64,000 nt of DNA, taken from NCBI RefSeq assembly GCF_001039355.2, contig NW_019775684.1, forward strand, positions 64,001-128,000, in the 5' to 3' direction. The notes below the pieces were generated by a model, which was not told the origin of the DNA, made no database searches, and saw only the letters and a list, made by a program, of their open reading frames with translations. Made by a program: the position numbers and the translations under genes. This DNA comes from Lingula anatina. Lineage: Eukaryota; Brachiopoda; Lingulata; Lingulida; Lingulidae. Positions within the stretch are counted from its first letter, which is position 1, and the number at the start of each line of letters is the position of its first letter. Positions 62,877-64,000 of this stretch are shown one piece after another.

Positions 62877-64000
62877 CCCCTAAGCTAGCTTAGCTATAAA
62901 AGTGTTAAAAACTAATGTTTATTATTTATGATAACACTTTGGACTTCTTAATTATACAGGGATGAGACTGTCATTTATCGTCTAAAAATCTAAAAATATA
63001 AAGTGGGGTCCAGAACTACCCCTCCCCCTTCCAGTTTTAATTGCAGATCTGCATCAATCTCAAAAATGATATTCTTGGCTCCCAAAACATCTCAACCCTG
63101 ATTATAACTCATAATGAAAACAGAGCACTACCTCGGGTTCTTTAGTTTCTCCTATTGCTTTGGGGTCTGGATATTTACTGAGGAACTGAGCAACATATGT
63201 CATGATGGACTTCTCATCAGGCTTTGAGACATCCACATCTAGGTACAGAAAATGAAAATTAAGCTTAAAATTTGAATATTCATACATATCAAGAGCAAAA
63301 TATGTTGTTGTTTTTTTTTTACATAACTCAGTCTGCTTAATCTTATTTTCATTTGGCAAAATATAATTTAAAATACTTATCAAAGTATATATTATTTTTA
63401 AAACTATCATAATGTTGCTTGATAAATAGTAGTTTAAAATGTATGCAAAAAGAAAATTTGTCAATGTCACATATTTTGGCAATGTGGGCCAAAAACTAAC
63501 CTTCGGGGTCAAGTAACCTCGGGATCCCAAGATGTTCTTCTGCAGCATTGAAAGCTGTCTCCAAATTCTCCTTATTTGATTTGTTGGGCAGTAGATTCAT
63601 GTCAATTAATTCTGGGCGGATAGAATGAACCATGGCACTAAATGCCCGCCCATCTCTCCAACTGGGCCCAAAATCTTTAATTTCCACTTCAACTTTCCTA
63701 GAAAACAAGTACATCAAATAATGAAATTTGAGTCATTTTGCTTGCAAAGGCAAAGAGATACACTTGACTTACGGACAGTCAAGATTCTTTAAAGGTGGAT
63801 TATTATTGAATGATTGATATATTTGATCAGAACCACATCAAATTTAAAGGACAATTTTCATTTCATATATGGGTAATATGCCAGGCATGCCTTGAATGAT
63901 ATACTGATATATATACACTTCATAGCTTAATACATATTATTTTATCAAGTAAAATGGCTTACTTGGCAACAGTGTGTTTAGTCCACACCAGCAGAGCTTT
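994..64000 (-). CDS. SYNE1: Nesprin-family giant spectrin-repeat protein, partial at both ends (93 exons)
   Basis: This is a multi-exon gene spanning the window, read right to left. Nesprins bind F-actin through paired CH domains, form a long spectrin-repeat rod, and anchor in the outer nuclear membrane through a C-terminal KASH peptide that binds SUN proteins (family knowledge). Seen here: a nesprin-type CH2 followed by about 55 spectrin repeats. I placed 93 exons by GT-AG sites; summed lengths keep frame throughout (18,732 bases, about 6,244 residues). Nearly all junctions are phase 0; the exceptions are exon pairs whose lengths restore frame. CH2 wording ([20 protein letters not shown], then YVAQFL) separates it from plectin, dystonin and MACF, which read TRLLDPEDVDV and YVSSLYD. 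CH1, the start codon and KASH are outside the window. Invertebrates usually carry one nesprin gene, so SYNE1 is a family label. Introns of 300-500 bases not listed separately showed nothing notable. Confidence 0.93.
2513..4365. other. 1.85-kb intron between exons 89 and 90
   Basis: Contains a T run of about 23 bases near 3722-3744 and otherwise plain AT-rich sequence. Confidence 0.75.
6163..6297. mobile_element. MITE-like interspersed repeat, copy A
   Basis: Begins CAGGGATAAGACTG, carries the family core AGCCAATGTTATTTCTGGCT followed by CCCAAAAAGTT, and ends near CATCTCAGG. Located in the 4.8-kb intron before exon 87. Confidence 0.6.
7597..7614. repeat. Poly-G run
   Basis: Sixteen consecutive G preceded by GGA in the long intron before exon 87; a second homopolymer-like C run lies at 5820-5836. 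Lengths of such runs are error-prone. Confidence 0.9.
10326..14116 (-). CDS. SYNE1: Nesprin array module 15 (exons 83-86), third exon split
   Basis: Exons 14116-13964 (153 bases, [34 protein letters not shown]), 12327-12163 (165 bases, [40 protein letters not shown]), 11009-10896 (114) and 10538-10326 (213). The last two sum to 327 with a phase-0 intron after base 114, a split position seen in no other module. Exon 86 has [20 protein letters not shown]. This is the last regular module; its introns are long (1.6 and 1.15 kb). Confidence 0.92.
11010..12162. other. 1.15-kb intron between exons 84 and 85
   Basis: AT-rich; one 66-codon minus-strand ORF near 11523-11723 has no recognisable domain or splice context. 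Confidence 0.7.
12328..13963. other. 1.64-kb intron between exons 83 and 84
   Basis: Plain AT-rich sequence; nothing supported. Confidence 0.75.
14286..15539 (-). CDS. SYNE1: Nesprin array module 14 (exons 80-82)
   Basis: Exons 15539-15399 (141 bases, [20 protein letters not shown]), 15094-14930 (165 bases, [20 protein letters not shown]) and 14615-14286 (330 bases, [40 protein letters not shown]). An alternative exon 80 acceptor 12 bases inside (giving DVKAH as start) would also keep frame; I preferred the longer form because paralogues begin with a matching ILQQD segment. Turn residues have drifted (SGNK). Confidence 0.9.
15780..17168 (-). CDS. SYNE1: Nesprin array module 13 (exons 76-79), third exon split
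   Basis: Exons 17168-17016 (153 bases, [20 protein letters not shown]), 16678-16514 (165 bases, [19 protein letters not shown]), 16324-16160 (165 bases, [20 protein letters not shown]) and 15941-15780 (162 bases, [20 protein letters not shown]). The extra intron falls at the same place as in module 8, twelve residues before the tryptophan. Cysteine is replaced by threonine and GDK by GSR in the exon 77 turn. Confidence 0.92.
17473..18574 (-). CDS. SYNE1: Nesprin array module 12 (exons 73-75)
   Basis: Exons 18574-18422 (153 bases), 18250-18086 (165 bases, [20 protein letters not shown] and [20 protein letters not shown]) and 17799-17473 (327 bases, [40 protein letters not shown]). GEK replaces GDK. 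All phase 0. Nothing unusual in the short flanking introns. Confidence 0.94.
18722..19872 (-). CDS. SYNE1: Nesprin array module 11 (exons 70-72)
   Basis: Exons 19872-19720 (153 bases, [34 protein letters not shown]), 19518-19354 (165 bases, [20 protein letters not shown]) and 19045-18722 (324 bases, [40 protein letters not shown]). This is one of the clearest modules and near the apparent consensus. A MITE-like element sits in the intron between exons 70 and 71. Confidence 0.94.
19553..19680. mobile_element. MITE-like interspersed repeat, copy B
   Basis: Begins CAGGGACGAGATTGCCATTT and AGTGAAAAAGTCTGAGAATA, with the degraded core ATATTTTTGGCTCACTAAAAG. The right end is eroded. Lies in the intron between exons 70 and 71. 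Confidence 0.5.
20168..21406 (-). CDS. SYNE1: Nesprin array module 10 (exons 67-69), intron lost and intron shifted
   Basis: Exons 21406-21254 (153 bases), 20926-20581 (346) and 20313-20168 (146). The 346-base exon fuses the usual 165-base exon with the first 181 bases of the 327-base exon; the remaining 146 bases follow a non-zero-phase intron, and 346+146 equals 165+327. It reads [20 protein letters not shown], then AQELQLNL joined to [20 protein letters not shown]. The GDK turn has become TDR. Confidence 0.92.
21916..23164 (-). CDS. SYNE1: Nesprin array module 9 (exons 64-66)
   Basis: Exons 23164-23012 (153 bases, [33 protein letters not shown]), 22595-22431 (165 bases, [20 protein letters not shown]) and 22242-21916 (327 bases, [40 protein letters not shown]). 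The first exon has an unusual cysteine cluster, CCDC, at the A-B turn. A 46-base (CT)n tract lies 132 bases before the exon 64 acceptor. All phase 0. Confidence 0.93.
22922..22978. repeat. (TTA)n microsatellite, interrupted
   Basis: Two TTA runs separated by an A/T run in the intron between exons 64 and 65. Confidence 0.9.
23297..23342. repeat. (GA)23 microsatellite; (CT)n in transcript sense
   Basis: Pure dinucleotide run in the intron between exons 63 and 64, 132 bases upstream of the exon 64 acceptor in transcript terms. Confidence 0.95.
23447..26662 (-). CDS. SYNE1: Nesprin array module 8 (exons 60-63), third exon split
   Basis: Exons 26662-26510 (153 bases, [20 protein letters not shown]), 25839-25675 (165 bases, [20 protein letters not shown]), 24109-23945 (165 bases, [20 protein letters not shown]) and 23605-23447 (159 bases, [20 protein letters not shown]). 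The third-exon equivalent is split after 165 bases at phase 0, the same site as in module 13. The 1.57-kb intron 25674-24110 and the 670-base intron with a possible solo LTR are the largest here. Confidence 0.92.
24110..25674. other. 1.57-kb intron between exons 61 and 62
   Basis: AT-rich; the only distinctive element is the G-rich run at 24714-24737. Confidence 0.75.
24714..24737 (+). other. G-quadruplex-capable sequence
   Basis: GGGGTGGGTGGGTGGGTGGG followed by CAGGG: six G-tracts with one- or two-base loops on the plus (template) strand of the nesprin gene, in the 1.57-kb intron between exons 61 and 62. Confidence 0.6.
26047..26302 (+). mobile_element. Possible solo LTR
   Basis: A 256-base segment bounded by TGTGACGATG and GATGCTACA (TGT...ACA ends) contains a TATA box (ATATATATAAGC near 26219) and, about 20 bases on, AATAAA, followed by a T/C-rich stretch. 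That is the order of LTR promoter and polyadenylation signals. No convincing target-site duplication and no internal retroelement coding sequence are seen, so the call is weak. Confidence 0.3.
26972..28407 (-). CDS. SYNE1: Nesprin array module 7 (exons 57-59)
   Basis: Exons 28407-28255 (153 bases, [20 protein letters not shown], then [14 protein letters not shown]), 27914-27750 (165 bases, [18 protein letters not shown]) and 27298-26972 (327 bases, [40 protein letters not shown]). GTR replaces GDK in the turn. The preceding intron (30034-28408) is unusually long and holds a candidate 23-residue cassette exon at 29470-29402. Confidence 0.93.
28905..28955. repeat. Tandem duplication, two 25-base units
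   Basis: ATTTTTATAATATAACATAA followed by TCTGC, repeated with a period of 26 in the long intron between exons 56 and 57. Confidence 0.9.
29402..29470 (-). CDS. Candidate 23-residue alternative cassette exon of the nesprin gene
   Basis: Inside the 1.6-kb intron between exons 56 and 57, a 69-base open segment is bounded by a good donor (CAT then GTAAGA) and an AG acceptor (GCGTCAAG) preceded by a pyrimidine-rich run. It encodes [20 protein letters not shown] followed by GEH. Both ends are phase 0, so inclusion would insert an acidic peptide exactly at a spectrin-repeat boundary without frame change. A second acceptor 12 bases further in (TTATCAG) would also keep frame. The acceptor is weak (AAG), and there is no repeat homology, so this is a prediction rather than a certain exon. 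Confidence 0.4.
30035..32389 (-). CDS. SYNE1: Nesprin array module 6 (exons 53-56), third exon split
   Basis: Exons 32389-32237 (153 bases), 31228-31064 (165; [20 protein letters not shown]), 30712-30542 (171) and 30187-30035 (153). The last two sum to 324: an extra phase-0 intron falls after INSTMDAK and before [20 protein letters not shown]. That intron contains a long impure (CA)n tract. The 1-kb intron between exons 53 and 54 contains a MITE-like element and a 53-base tandem duplication. Confidence 0.92.
30408..30526. repeat. Impure (CA)n microsatellite
   Basis: About 119 bases of ACAC with ACGC and ATGC variants in the intron between exons 55 and 56, just downstream (transcript sense) of the exon 55 donor. 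Confidence 0.95.
31916..32024. mobile_element. MITE-like interspersed repeat, copy C
   Basis: Contains GAAAATATGGCCTGGAGTCC, the intact core GCCAATGATATTTTTGGCTC and CCAAAAAGTCAGAAATCTC, ending AATCTCACCCCTG. The left terminus is not clear. Lies in the intron between exons 53 and 54. Confidence 0.6.
32047..32152. repeat. Tandem duplication, two ~53-base units
   Basis: Units start CCAGTTTTACAAAAAA at 32047 and 32100, followed by AGTCA-TTCCCTG. Directly follows MITE copy C. Confidence 0.8.
32494..32565. repeat. Tandem duplication, two 36-base units
   Basis: Units start CCCCTCATCGTGTTAAC at 32494 and 32530, differing at one or two bases. In the intron between exons 52 and 53. Confidence 0.9.
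32624..33750 (-). CDS. SYNE1: Nesprin array module 5 (exons 50-52)
   Basis: Exons 33750-33598 (153 bases), 33343-33179 (165) and 32950-32624 (327). Exon 51 contains [20 protein letters not shown] and [20 protein letters not shown]; asparagine replaces the usual cysteine but the SGDK turn is intact. Exon 52 has [36 protein letters not shown] and [20 protein letters not shown]. All phase 0. A (CT)n tract lies 131 bases upstream (transcript sense) of the exon 50 acceptor. Confidence 0.93.
33882..33932. repeat. (GA)n microsatellite; (CT)n in transcript sense
   Basis: Slightly interrupted run in the intron between exons 49 and 50, 131 bases upstream of the exon 50 acceptor in transcript terms. 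Confidence 0.95.
34009..34915 (-). CDS. SYNE1: Nesprin array module 4 (exons 48-49), first two exons fused
   Basis: Exon 34915-34604 (312 bases) combines what are elsewhere separate 147/153- and 165-base exons, so the intervening intron is absent. It reads [39 protein letters not shown] and [20 protein letters not shown]. Exon 34332-34009 (324 bases) has [20 protein letters not shown] and [19 protein letters not shown]. Two repeats, phase 0 at both ends. Confidence 0.93.
35030..35079. repeat. (GA)25 microsatellite; (CT)n in transcript sense
   Basis: Pure run in the intron between exons 47 and 48, 114 bases upstream of the exon 48 acceptor in transcript terms. Confidence 0.95.
35148..36564 (-). 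CDS. SYNE1: Nesprin array module 3 (exons 44-47), third exon split
   Basis: Exons 36564-36418 (147 bases), 36179-36015 (165; [19 protein letters not shown]), 35676-35558 (119) and 35355-35148 (208). The last two sum to 327 bases: the standard third exon carries an extra intron after base 119, interrupting [18 protein letters not shown] in a non-zero phase. The later half holds [20 protein letters not shown] and [13 protein letters not shown] (CT)n tract sits in the following intron. Confidence 0.92.
36798..38107 (-). CDS. SYNE1: Nesprin array module 2 (exons 41-43)
   Basis: Exons 38107-37967 (141 bases, [20 protein letters not shown]), 37627-37463 (165 bases, [20 protein letters not shown]) and 37121-36798 (324 bases, [19 protein letters not shown], then [20 protein letters not shown]). 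Two repeats, all phase 0. The first exon is four codons shorter than typical. The exon 42 donor is GTCAGTGT, a less common but valid GT donor, preceded by CGACAGATG. Confidence 0.93.
38429..43223 (-). CDS. SYNE1: Nesprin array module 1 (exons 38-40)
   Basis: Exons 43223-43071 (153 bases), 39730-39566 (165) and 38755-38429 (327) form two spectrin repeats in the standard module layout. Exon 38 reads [20 protein letters not shown]; exon 39 has [17 protein letters not shown] with valine replacing the usual cysteine; exon 40 has [18 protein letters not shown] and [17 protein letters not shown]. The intron between exons 38 and 39 is 3.3 kb and hosts a nested gene. The exon 38 donor region is duplicated (43050-43084). 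Confidence 0.92.
40703..41260. repeat. Tandem repeat, three copies of a ~195-base unit
   Basis: Units begin with AACTGTGATCAGGAAATAC at 40703, 40895 and 41095 (periods 192 and 200), and each contains CTCCTTTTAGCTC/CTCCTTCTAGCTC and TTGTCTTTTTGTGAT-like segments. The last unit is partial. The array lies just downstream of the nested gene and may belong to the same inserted element. Confidence 0.75.
41283..41288 (-). terminator. Possible polyadenylation signal ATTAAA for the nested gene
   Basis: ATTAAA on the minus strand about 60 bases after the stop codon at 41349. It is the commonest variant of AATAAA. In AT-rich DNA a chance match is likely, so confidence is low. Confidence 0.25.
41349..41807 (-). 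CDS. Nested intronless gene: 152-residue basic protein with C-terminal cysteine cluster
   Basis: An uninterrupted ORF within the 3.3-kb intron between nesprin exons 38 and 39, same strand as the host. I chose the ATG at 41807 because it has a strong Kozak context (ACCACCATGC) and lies just downstream of a TATA box and initiator; an in-frame ATG at 41909 is upstream of that TATA. The N-terminus is very basic ([19 protein letters not shown]), the middle is proline/serine-rich ([15 protein letters not shown]), and the end has five cysteines arranged C-x15-C-x2-C-x9-CC ([11 protein letters not shown]), suggesting a small zinc ribbon. I do not recognise a named family. The layout resembles N-terminal regions of transposon-linked (Mutator-like) proteins common in molluscan genomes, so it may be a truncated transposon gene; that is tentative. 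Confidence 0.5.
   Translation of the reverse strand: MPYGKGSWKKRRKSVFVKGHTLSARRQKLDRPPEPVVRRFIRPSEELNQAASISPPVRPPTTLSSSPDAPVILRPRRAQPENVTSSQPQPPDDEYKLVTANRIVNLVNEILSGHTAECSGSMVWDKEAEMGLKCDTCQYRTRKDSKCCPVKE
41826..41859 (-). promoter_or_regulatory. Core promoter of the nested gene: TATA box plus initiator
   Basis: On the minus strand TATAAAATC runs 41859-41851. An initiator match TCAGT (41830-41826) has its A at 41828, 31 bases after the first T of the TATA box, which is the standard spacing for RNA polymerase II. The predicted leader before the ATG at 41807 is about 20 bases, which is short. Confidence 0.45.
42015..42200. repeat. Tandem duplication, two copies of a 95-base unit
   Basis: Copies start with ATTGTTCTGCA at 42015 and 42110, and share GGAA-CTGATTTCCT, ATGCTTACAAACAA, CAGTTGTGACAATA and GCCT. 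It lies upstream of the nested gene, opposite the larger array on its other side. Confidence 0.75.
43050..43084 (-). repeat. Duplicated exon-end segment at the exon 38 donor
   Basis: The 14-base string CTTGATTAGTTCCA occurs at 43071-43084 (last bases of exon 38) and again at 43050-43063 in the intron. In the transcript sense only the exonic copy is followed by GTATGC; the intronic copy is followed by ATGTGA and lacks a GT donor. Confidence 0.85.
43563..43692. mobile_element. MITE-like interspersed repeat, copy D
   Basis: Contains TGCCATTTGGTGAAAAACAG, ATATGGCGTGGGGTCCAGTG and GGCCAATGATATTTTTGGCT, ending AAATCTCATTCCTG. Directly followed by copy E. Lies in the intron between exons 37 and 38. 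Confidence 0.6.
43705..43838. mobile_element. MITE-like interspersed repeat, copy E, with inverted ends
   Basis: Left end CAGTGATGAGACC, right end AGTCTCATCAGTG, which are near-perfect inverted repeats. Flanking 8-mers ATATATAA and AATTATAA agree at six of eight positions. A CAGTG terminus with an 8-base target duplication is typical of hAT-type elements. Confidence 0.55.
43860..45892 (-). CDS. SYNE1: Nesprin exons 34-37: transition into the modular array
   Basis: Exons 45892-45575 (318 bases), 45294-44974 (321), 44682-44513 (170) and 44016-43860 (157). Exon 35 resembles a fused 153+165 pair of the array and already has the array motif [18 protein letters not shown]. Exons 36 and 37 sum to 327 bases, the array's third-exon size, split 170/157 in a non-zero phase, with [20 protein letters not shown]. 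So exons 35-37 look like a degenerate module zero. Exon 34 has [16 protein letters not shown], a weaker form of the same motif. Confidence 0.9.
45381..45500. repeat. Long near-perfect inverted repeat (hairpin), ~52-bp arms
   Basis: Arms 45381-45433 and 45449-45500 separated by a 15-base loop. Left arm begins CTAATGAGCACAATTCC and the right arm ends GGAATTGTGCTTGTTAG. Only a few mismatches and a one-base bulge. It lies in the intron between exons 34 and 35, about 75 bases from exon 34. Confidence 0.85.
46183..48595 (-). CDS. SYNE1: Nesprin exons 29-33: about four spectrin repeats
   Basis: Exon 48595-47954 (642 bases, 214 residues; two repeats, including [19 protein letters not shown] and [17 protein letters not shown]). 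Exons 47783-47612 (172) and 47325-47177 (149) sum to 321 bases, with [18 protein letters not shown] joined to [16 protein letters not shown]. Exons 46863-46702 (162) and 46356-46183 (174) give 112 residues, with [14 protein letters not shown] followed by [18 protein letters not shown]. The exon 30/31 junction splits a glycine codon. Confidence 0.9.
48863..50043 (-). CDS. SYNE1: Nesprin exons 27-28: three spectrin repeats
   Basis: Exon 50043-49399 is 645 bases (215 residues) and carries two complete repeats without an intron: [49 protein letters not shown] and [20 protein letters not shown]. Exon 49183-48863 (321 bases, 107 residues) carries one repeat with [20 protein letters not shown]. The 645-base length equals one module of the downstream array (153+165+327), suggesting the same two-repeat unit with introns lost. 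All junctions are phase 0. Confidence 0.92.
50288..52175. repeat. Segmental tandem duplication, left copy (carries exons 23-26)
   Basis: Aligns with 52346-54203 across four exons and their introns. The intron at 51008-51313 and its partner are both 306 bases and nearly identical, whereas the intron at 50492-50840 differs from its partner by many substitutions and a roughly 40-base length change. The copy ends at an ambiguous base n (52176). Confidence 0.9.
50341..52089 (-). CDS. SYNE1: Nesprin exons 23-26: two-repeat unit, second copy
   Basis: Exons 52089-51913 (177 bases), 51454-51314 (141), 51007-50841 (167) and 50491-50341 (151) have exon sizes, phases and splice sites identical to exons 19-22. 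The encoded 212 residues include [51 protein letters not shown] and [18 protein letters not shown]. Reading into exon 27 ([16 protein letters not shown]) keeps frame. If the duplication is a haplotype artefact, only one of the two copies is real, and the protein would be 212 residues shorter with frame unaffected. Confidence 0.85.
52176..52345. mobile_element. GAC-rich insertion with repeated palindromes between the duplicate copies
   Basis: Starts with an ambiguous base, then a CGACGGCGG/CGACGAC run (GC-rich in an AT-rich region). It then has two copies of a roughly 50-base segment, each ending in a perfect palindrome: TGTACAGACACA, spacer TCTG, TGTGTCTGTACA. A microsatellite followed by terminal hairpins resembles non-autonomous Helitron-like or pearl-type elements of molluscs; I infer the class only. 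Confidence 0.45.
52346..54203. repeat. Segmental tandem duplication, right copy (carries exons 19-22)
   Basis: Partner of 50288-52175 in direct orientation; homology starts near the shared AATAAATG-TCA and AATAAAACCAAAG. Exons differ by only a few bases. Could be a genuine two-repeat expansion or two alleles placed in tandem by the assembler. Confidence 0.9.
52399..54117 (-). CDS. SYNE1: Nesprin exons 19-22: two-repeat unit, first copy of a tandem duplication
   Basis: Exons 54117-53941 (177 bases), 53473-53333 (141), 53026-52860 (167) and 52549-52399 (151) give 636 bases or 212 residues. Features: [30 protein letters not shown], a serine/arginine-rich insert [17 protein letters not shown], and [15 protein letters not shown]. 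The SRRHS stretch fits a basophilic (PKA-like) phosphorylation consensus; that is inference. The same four exons recur at 52089-50341 with very few coding differences. The copy here has valine where the other has alanine, just after the RRHSLEME stretch. Whether both copies exist in one chromosome is uncertain; see the duplication entries. Confidence 0.8.
54376..54696 (-). CDS. SYNE1: Nesprin exon 18: one spectrin repeat
   Basis: A single phase-0 exon of 321 bases encodes 107 residues, from [20 protein letters not shown] through [15 protein letters not shown] and [18 protein letters not shown] to [11 protein letters not shown]. One exon equals one repeat plus linker. It lies immediately upstream, in the transcript, of the duplicated four-exon unit. 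Acceptor CTACTTCAG and donor GTATTTGC flank it. Confidence 0.9.
54697..55558. other. 0.86-kb intron between exons 17 and 18
   Basis: AT-rich, with a short AAATAAATGAATAAATAAAT run next to the exon 17 donor; nothing else seen. Confidence 0.75.
55559..57826 (-). CDS. SYNE1: Nesprin exons 14-17: two spectrin repeats
   Basis: Exons 57826-57692 (45 residues, [18 protein letters not shown]), 56647-56486 (54 residues), 56184-55964 (221 bases) and 55667-55559 (109 bases). The last pair sums to 330 bases. The third exon contains a cysteine pair in [16 protein letters not shown] and [16 protein letters not shown]. The first two exons together are only 99 residues, slightly short of a canonical repeat plus linker. 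The exon 15 donor (GTGAGTAAT) is followed at once by a (CT)8 tract in the transcript sense. Confidence 0.87.
56864..56980. repeat. Tandem duplication, two 59-base units
   Basis: Units start AAATAGCCATAGTGAGTAAA at 56864 and 56923 and are nearly identical (one A fewer in the second). In the intron between exons 14 and 15. Confidence 0.9.
58095..60056 (-). CDS. SYNE1: Nesprin exons 10-13: two spectrin repeats
   Basis: Exons 60056-59923 (134 bases) and 59550-59361 (190 bases) together give 324 bases or 108 residues, with [18 protein letters not shown] and [16 protein letters not shown]. Exons 58737-58594 (144 bases) and 58271-58095 (177 bases) give 107 residues, including [20 protein letters not shown] and the acidic stretch [16 protein letters not shown]. 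The 623-base intron between 59360 and 58738 shows nothing recognisable. Frame is kept only with these splice sites. Confidence 0.88.
58373..58412. repeat. (ATT)n microsatellite
   Basis: About 13 ATT units in the intron between exons 12 and 13. Confidence 0.95.
60271..61326 (-). CDS. SYNE1: Nesprin exons 7-9: two spectrin repeats
   Basis: Exons 61326-61230 (97 bases) and 61043-60838 (206 bases) are out of phase alone but sum to 303 bases, 101 residues, which fixes the splice choice. They encode [19 protein letters not shown] and, after the junction, [14 protein letters not shown] and [20 protein letters not shown]. Exon 60588-60271 (318 bases, 106 residues) encodes a full repeat with [16 protein letters not shown] and [13 protein letters not shown], and ends LQQLD. 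The amphipathic heptad pattern is clear. Canonical donors read GTGAGTGC and GTAAGCAT. Confidence 0.9.
61528..62740 (-). CDS. SYNE1: Nesprin exons 4-6: start of the spectrin-repeat rod
   Basis: Exons 62740-62597 (48 residues, from [15 protein letters not shown]), 62370-62068 (101 residues) and 61809-61528 (94 residues). All three are phase 0. Exon 4 is the transition from CH2; exon 5 contains [18 protein letters not shown] and [18 protein letters not shown], with the tryptophan spacing of spectrin helices A and C; exon 6 begins [17 protein letters not shown] and ends ERMLRDYN. The gaps between exons are short and AT-rich. The repeats here diverge from the regular array further downstream, which is usual for proximal nesprin rods. 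Confidence 0.9.
62823..62873. repeat. (AT)n microsatellite
   Basis: About 25 AT units in the intron between exons 3 and 4. Confidence 0.95.
62957..63100. mobile_element. MITE-like interspersed repeat, copy F
   Basis: Begins CAGGGATGAGACTGTCATTT, contains AAGTGGGGTCCAGAA and AATGATATTCTTGGCTCCCA, and ends CATCTCAACCCTG. The flanks share ATTATA on both sides. Lies in the intron between exons 3 and 4. Confidence 0.6.
63132..64000 (-). CDS. SYNE1: Nesprin exons 1-3 of window: CH2 actin-binding domain
   Basis: Exons 64000-63963 (cut by the window edge), 63697-63501 and 63238-63132. The joined 114 residues run from [12 protein letters not shown] through [20 protein letters not shown] and [12 protein letters not shown] to [16 protein letters not shown]. 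This is a near-complete CH2 domain, which with the missing CH1 would form a tandem actin-binding module. Exon 1 ends in phase 2 (AA, completed by G), exon 2 ends one base into a codon, and exon 3 restores phase 0. The segment after CH2 ([10 protein letters not shown]) is short before the first rod exon. Donors and acceptors are canonical; for example the exon 2 acceptor is TTTTCTAG. Confidence 0.95.

Noticed and set aside
63132-64000. Assignment to plectin, dystonin or MACF
   Set aside because: Their CH2 reads TRLLDPEDVDV with YVSSLYD; here [26 protein letters not shown] and YPD match nesprins.

Overview
The window is a stretch of AT-rich animal nuclear DNA that is almost entirely one giant gene read on the minus strand. 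I reconstructed 93 consecutive exons (18,732 coding bases, about 6,244 residues, no frame break) with consistent GT-AG splice sites. At the right edge the protein begins inside the second calponin-homology (CH2) domain of a nesprin, and the rest is an uninterrupted spectrin-repeat rod running off the left edge. It is therefore a partial nesprin (SYNE1/Msp300/ANC-1 family), the giant actin-binding arm of the LINC complex that ties nucleus to cytoskeleton. The first CH domain and start codon lie to the right of the window; the C-terminal KASH membrane anchor lies to the left. Short introns, many small interspersed repeats and a GAC-rich insertion with palindromes are what I would expect of a marine lophotrochozoan, probably a mollusc; this is inference only.

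Layout in transcript order (right to left): CH2 (64000-63132); an irregular proximal rod (62740-43860), which contains a 1.9-kb tandem duplication of a four-exon, two-repeat unit (54203-52346 and 52175-50288) with an ambiguous base at the junction; then a regular array of fifteen paralogous modules (43223-10326), each about 215 residues or two spectrin repeats, and each encoded by the same exon set of about 153, 165 and 327 bases with phase-0 borders; then a degenerate distal rod (5485-994). Seven of the fifteen 327-base exons are split by an extra intron at several different positions and phases, and two modules have lost a standard intron.

The introns hold the other features: an intronless nested gene on the same strand (41807-41349) with a correctly spaced TATA box and initiator and flanked by tandem repeats; a family of at least six 110-145-base MITE-like elements with CAGGGATGAGACT-type ends; a possible solo LTR; a 52-bp hairpin; (CT)n tracts at similar distances before paralogous acceptors; and a candidate in-frame 23-residue cassette exon (29470-29402). 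I saw no tRNA, rRNA or CRISPR features and no convincing plus-strand gene.
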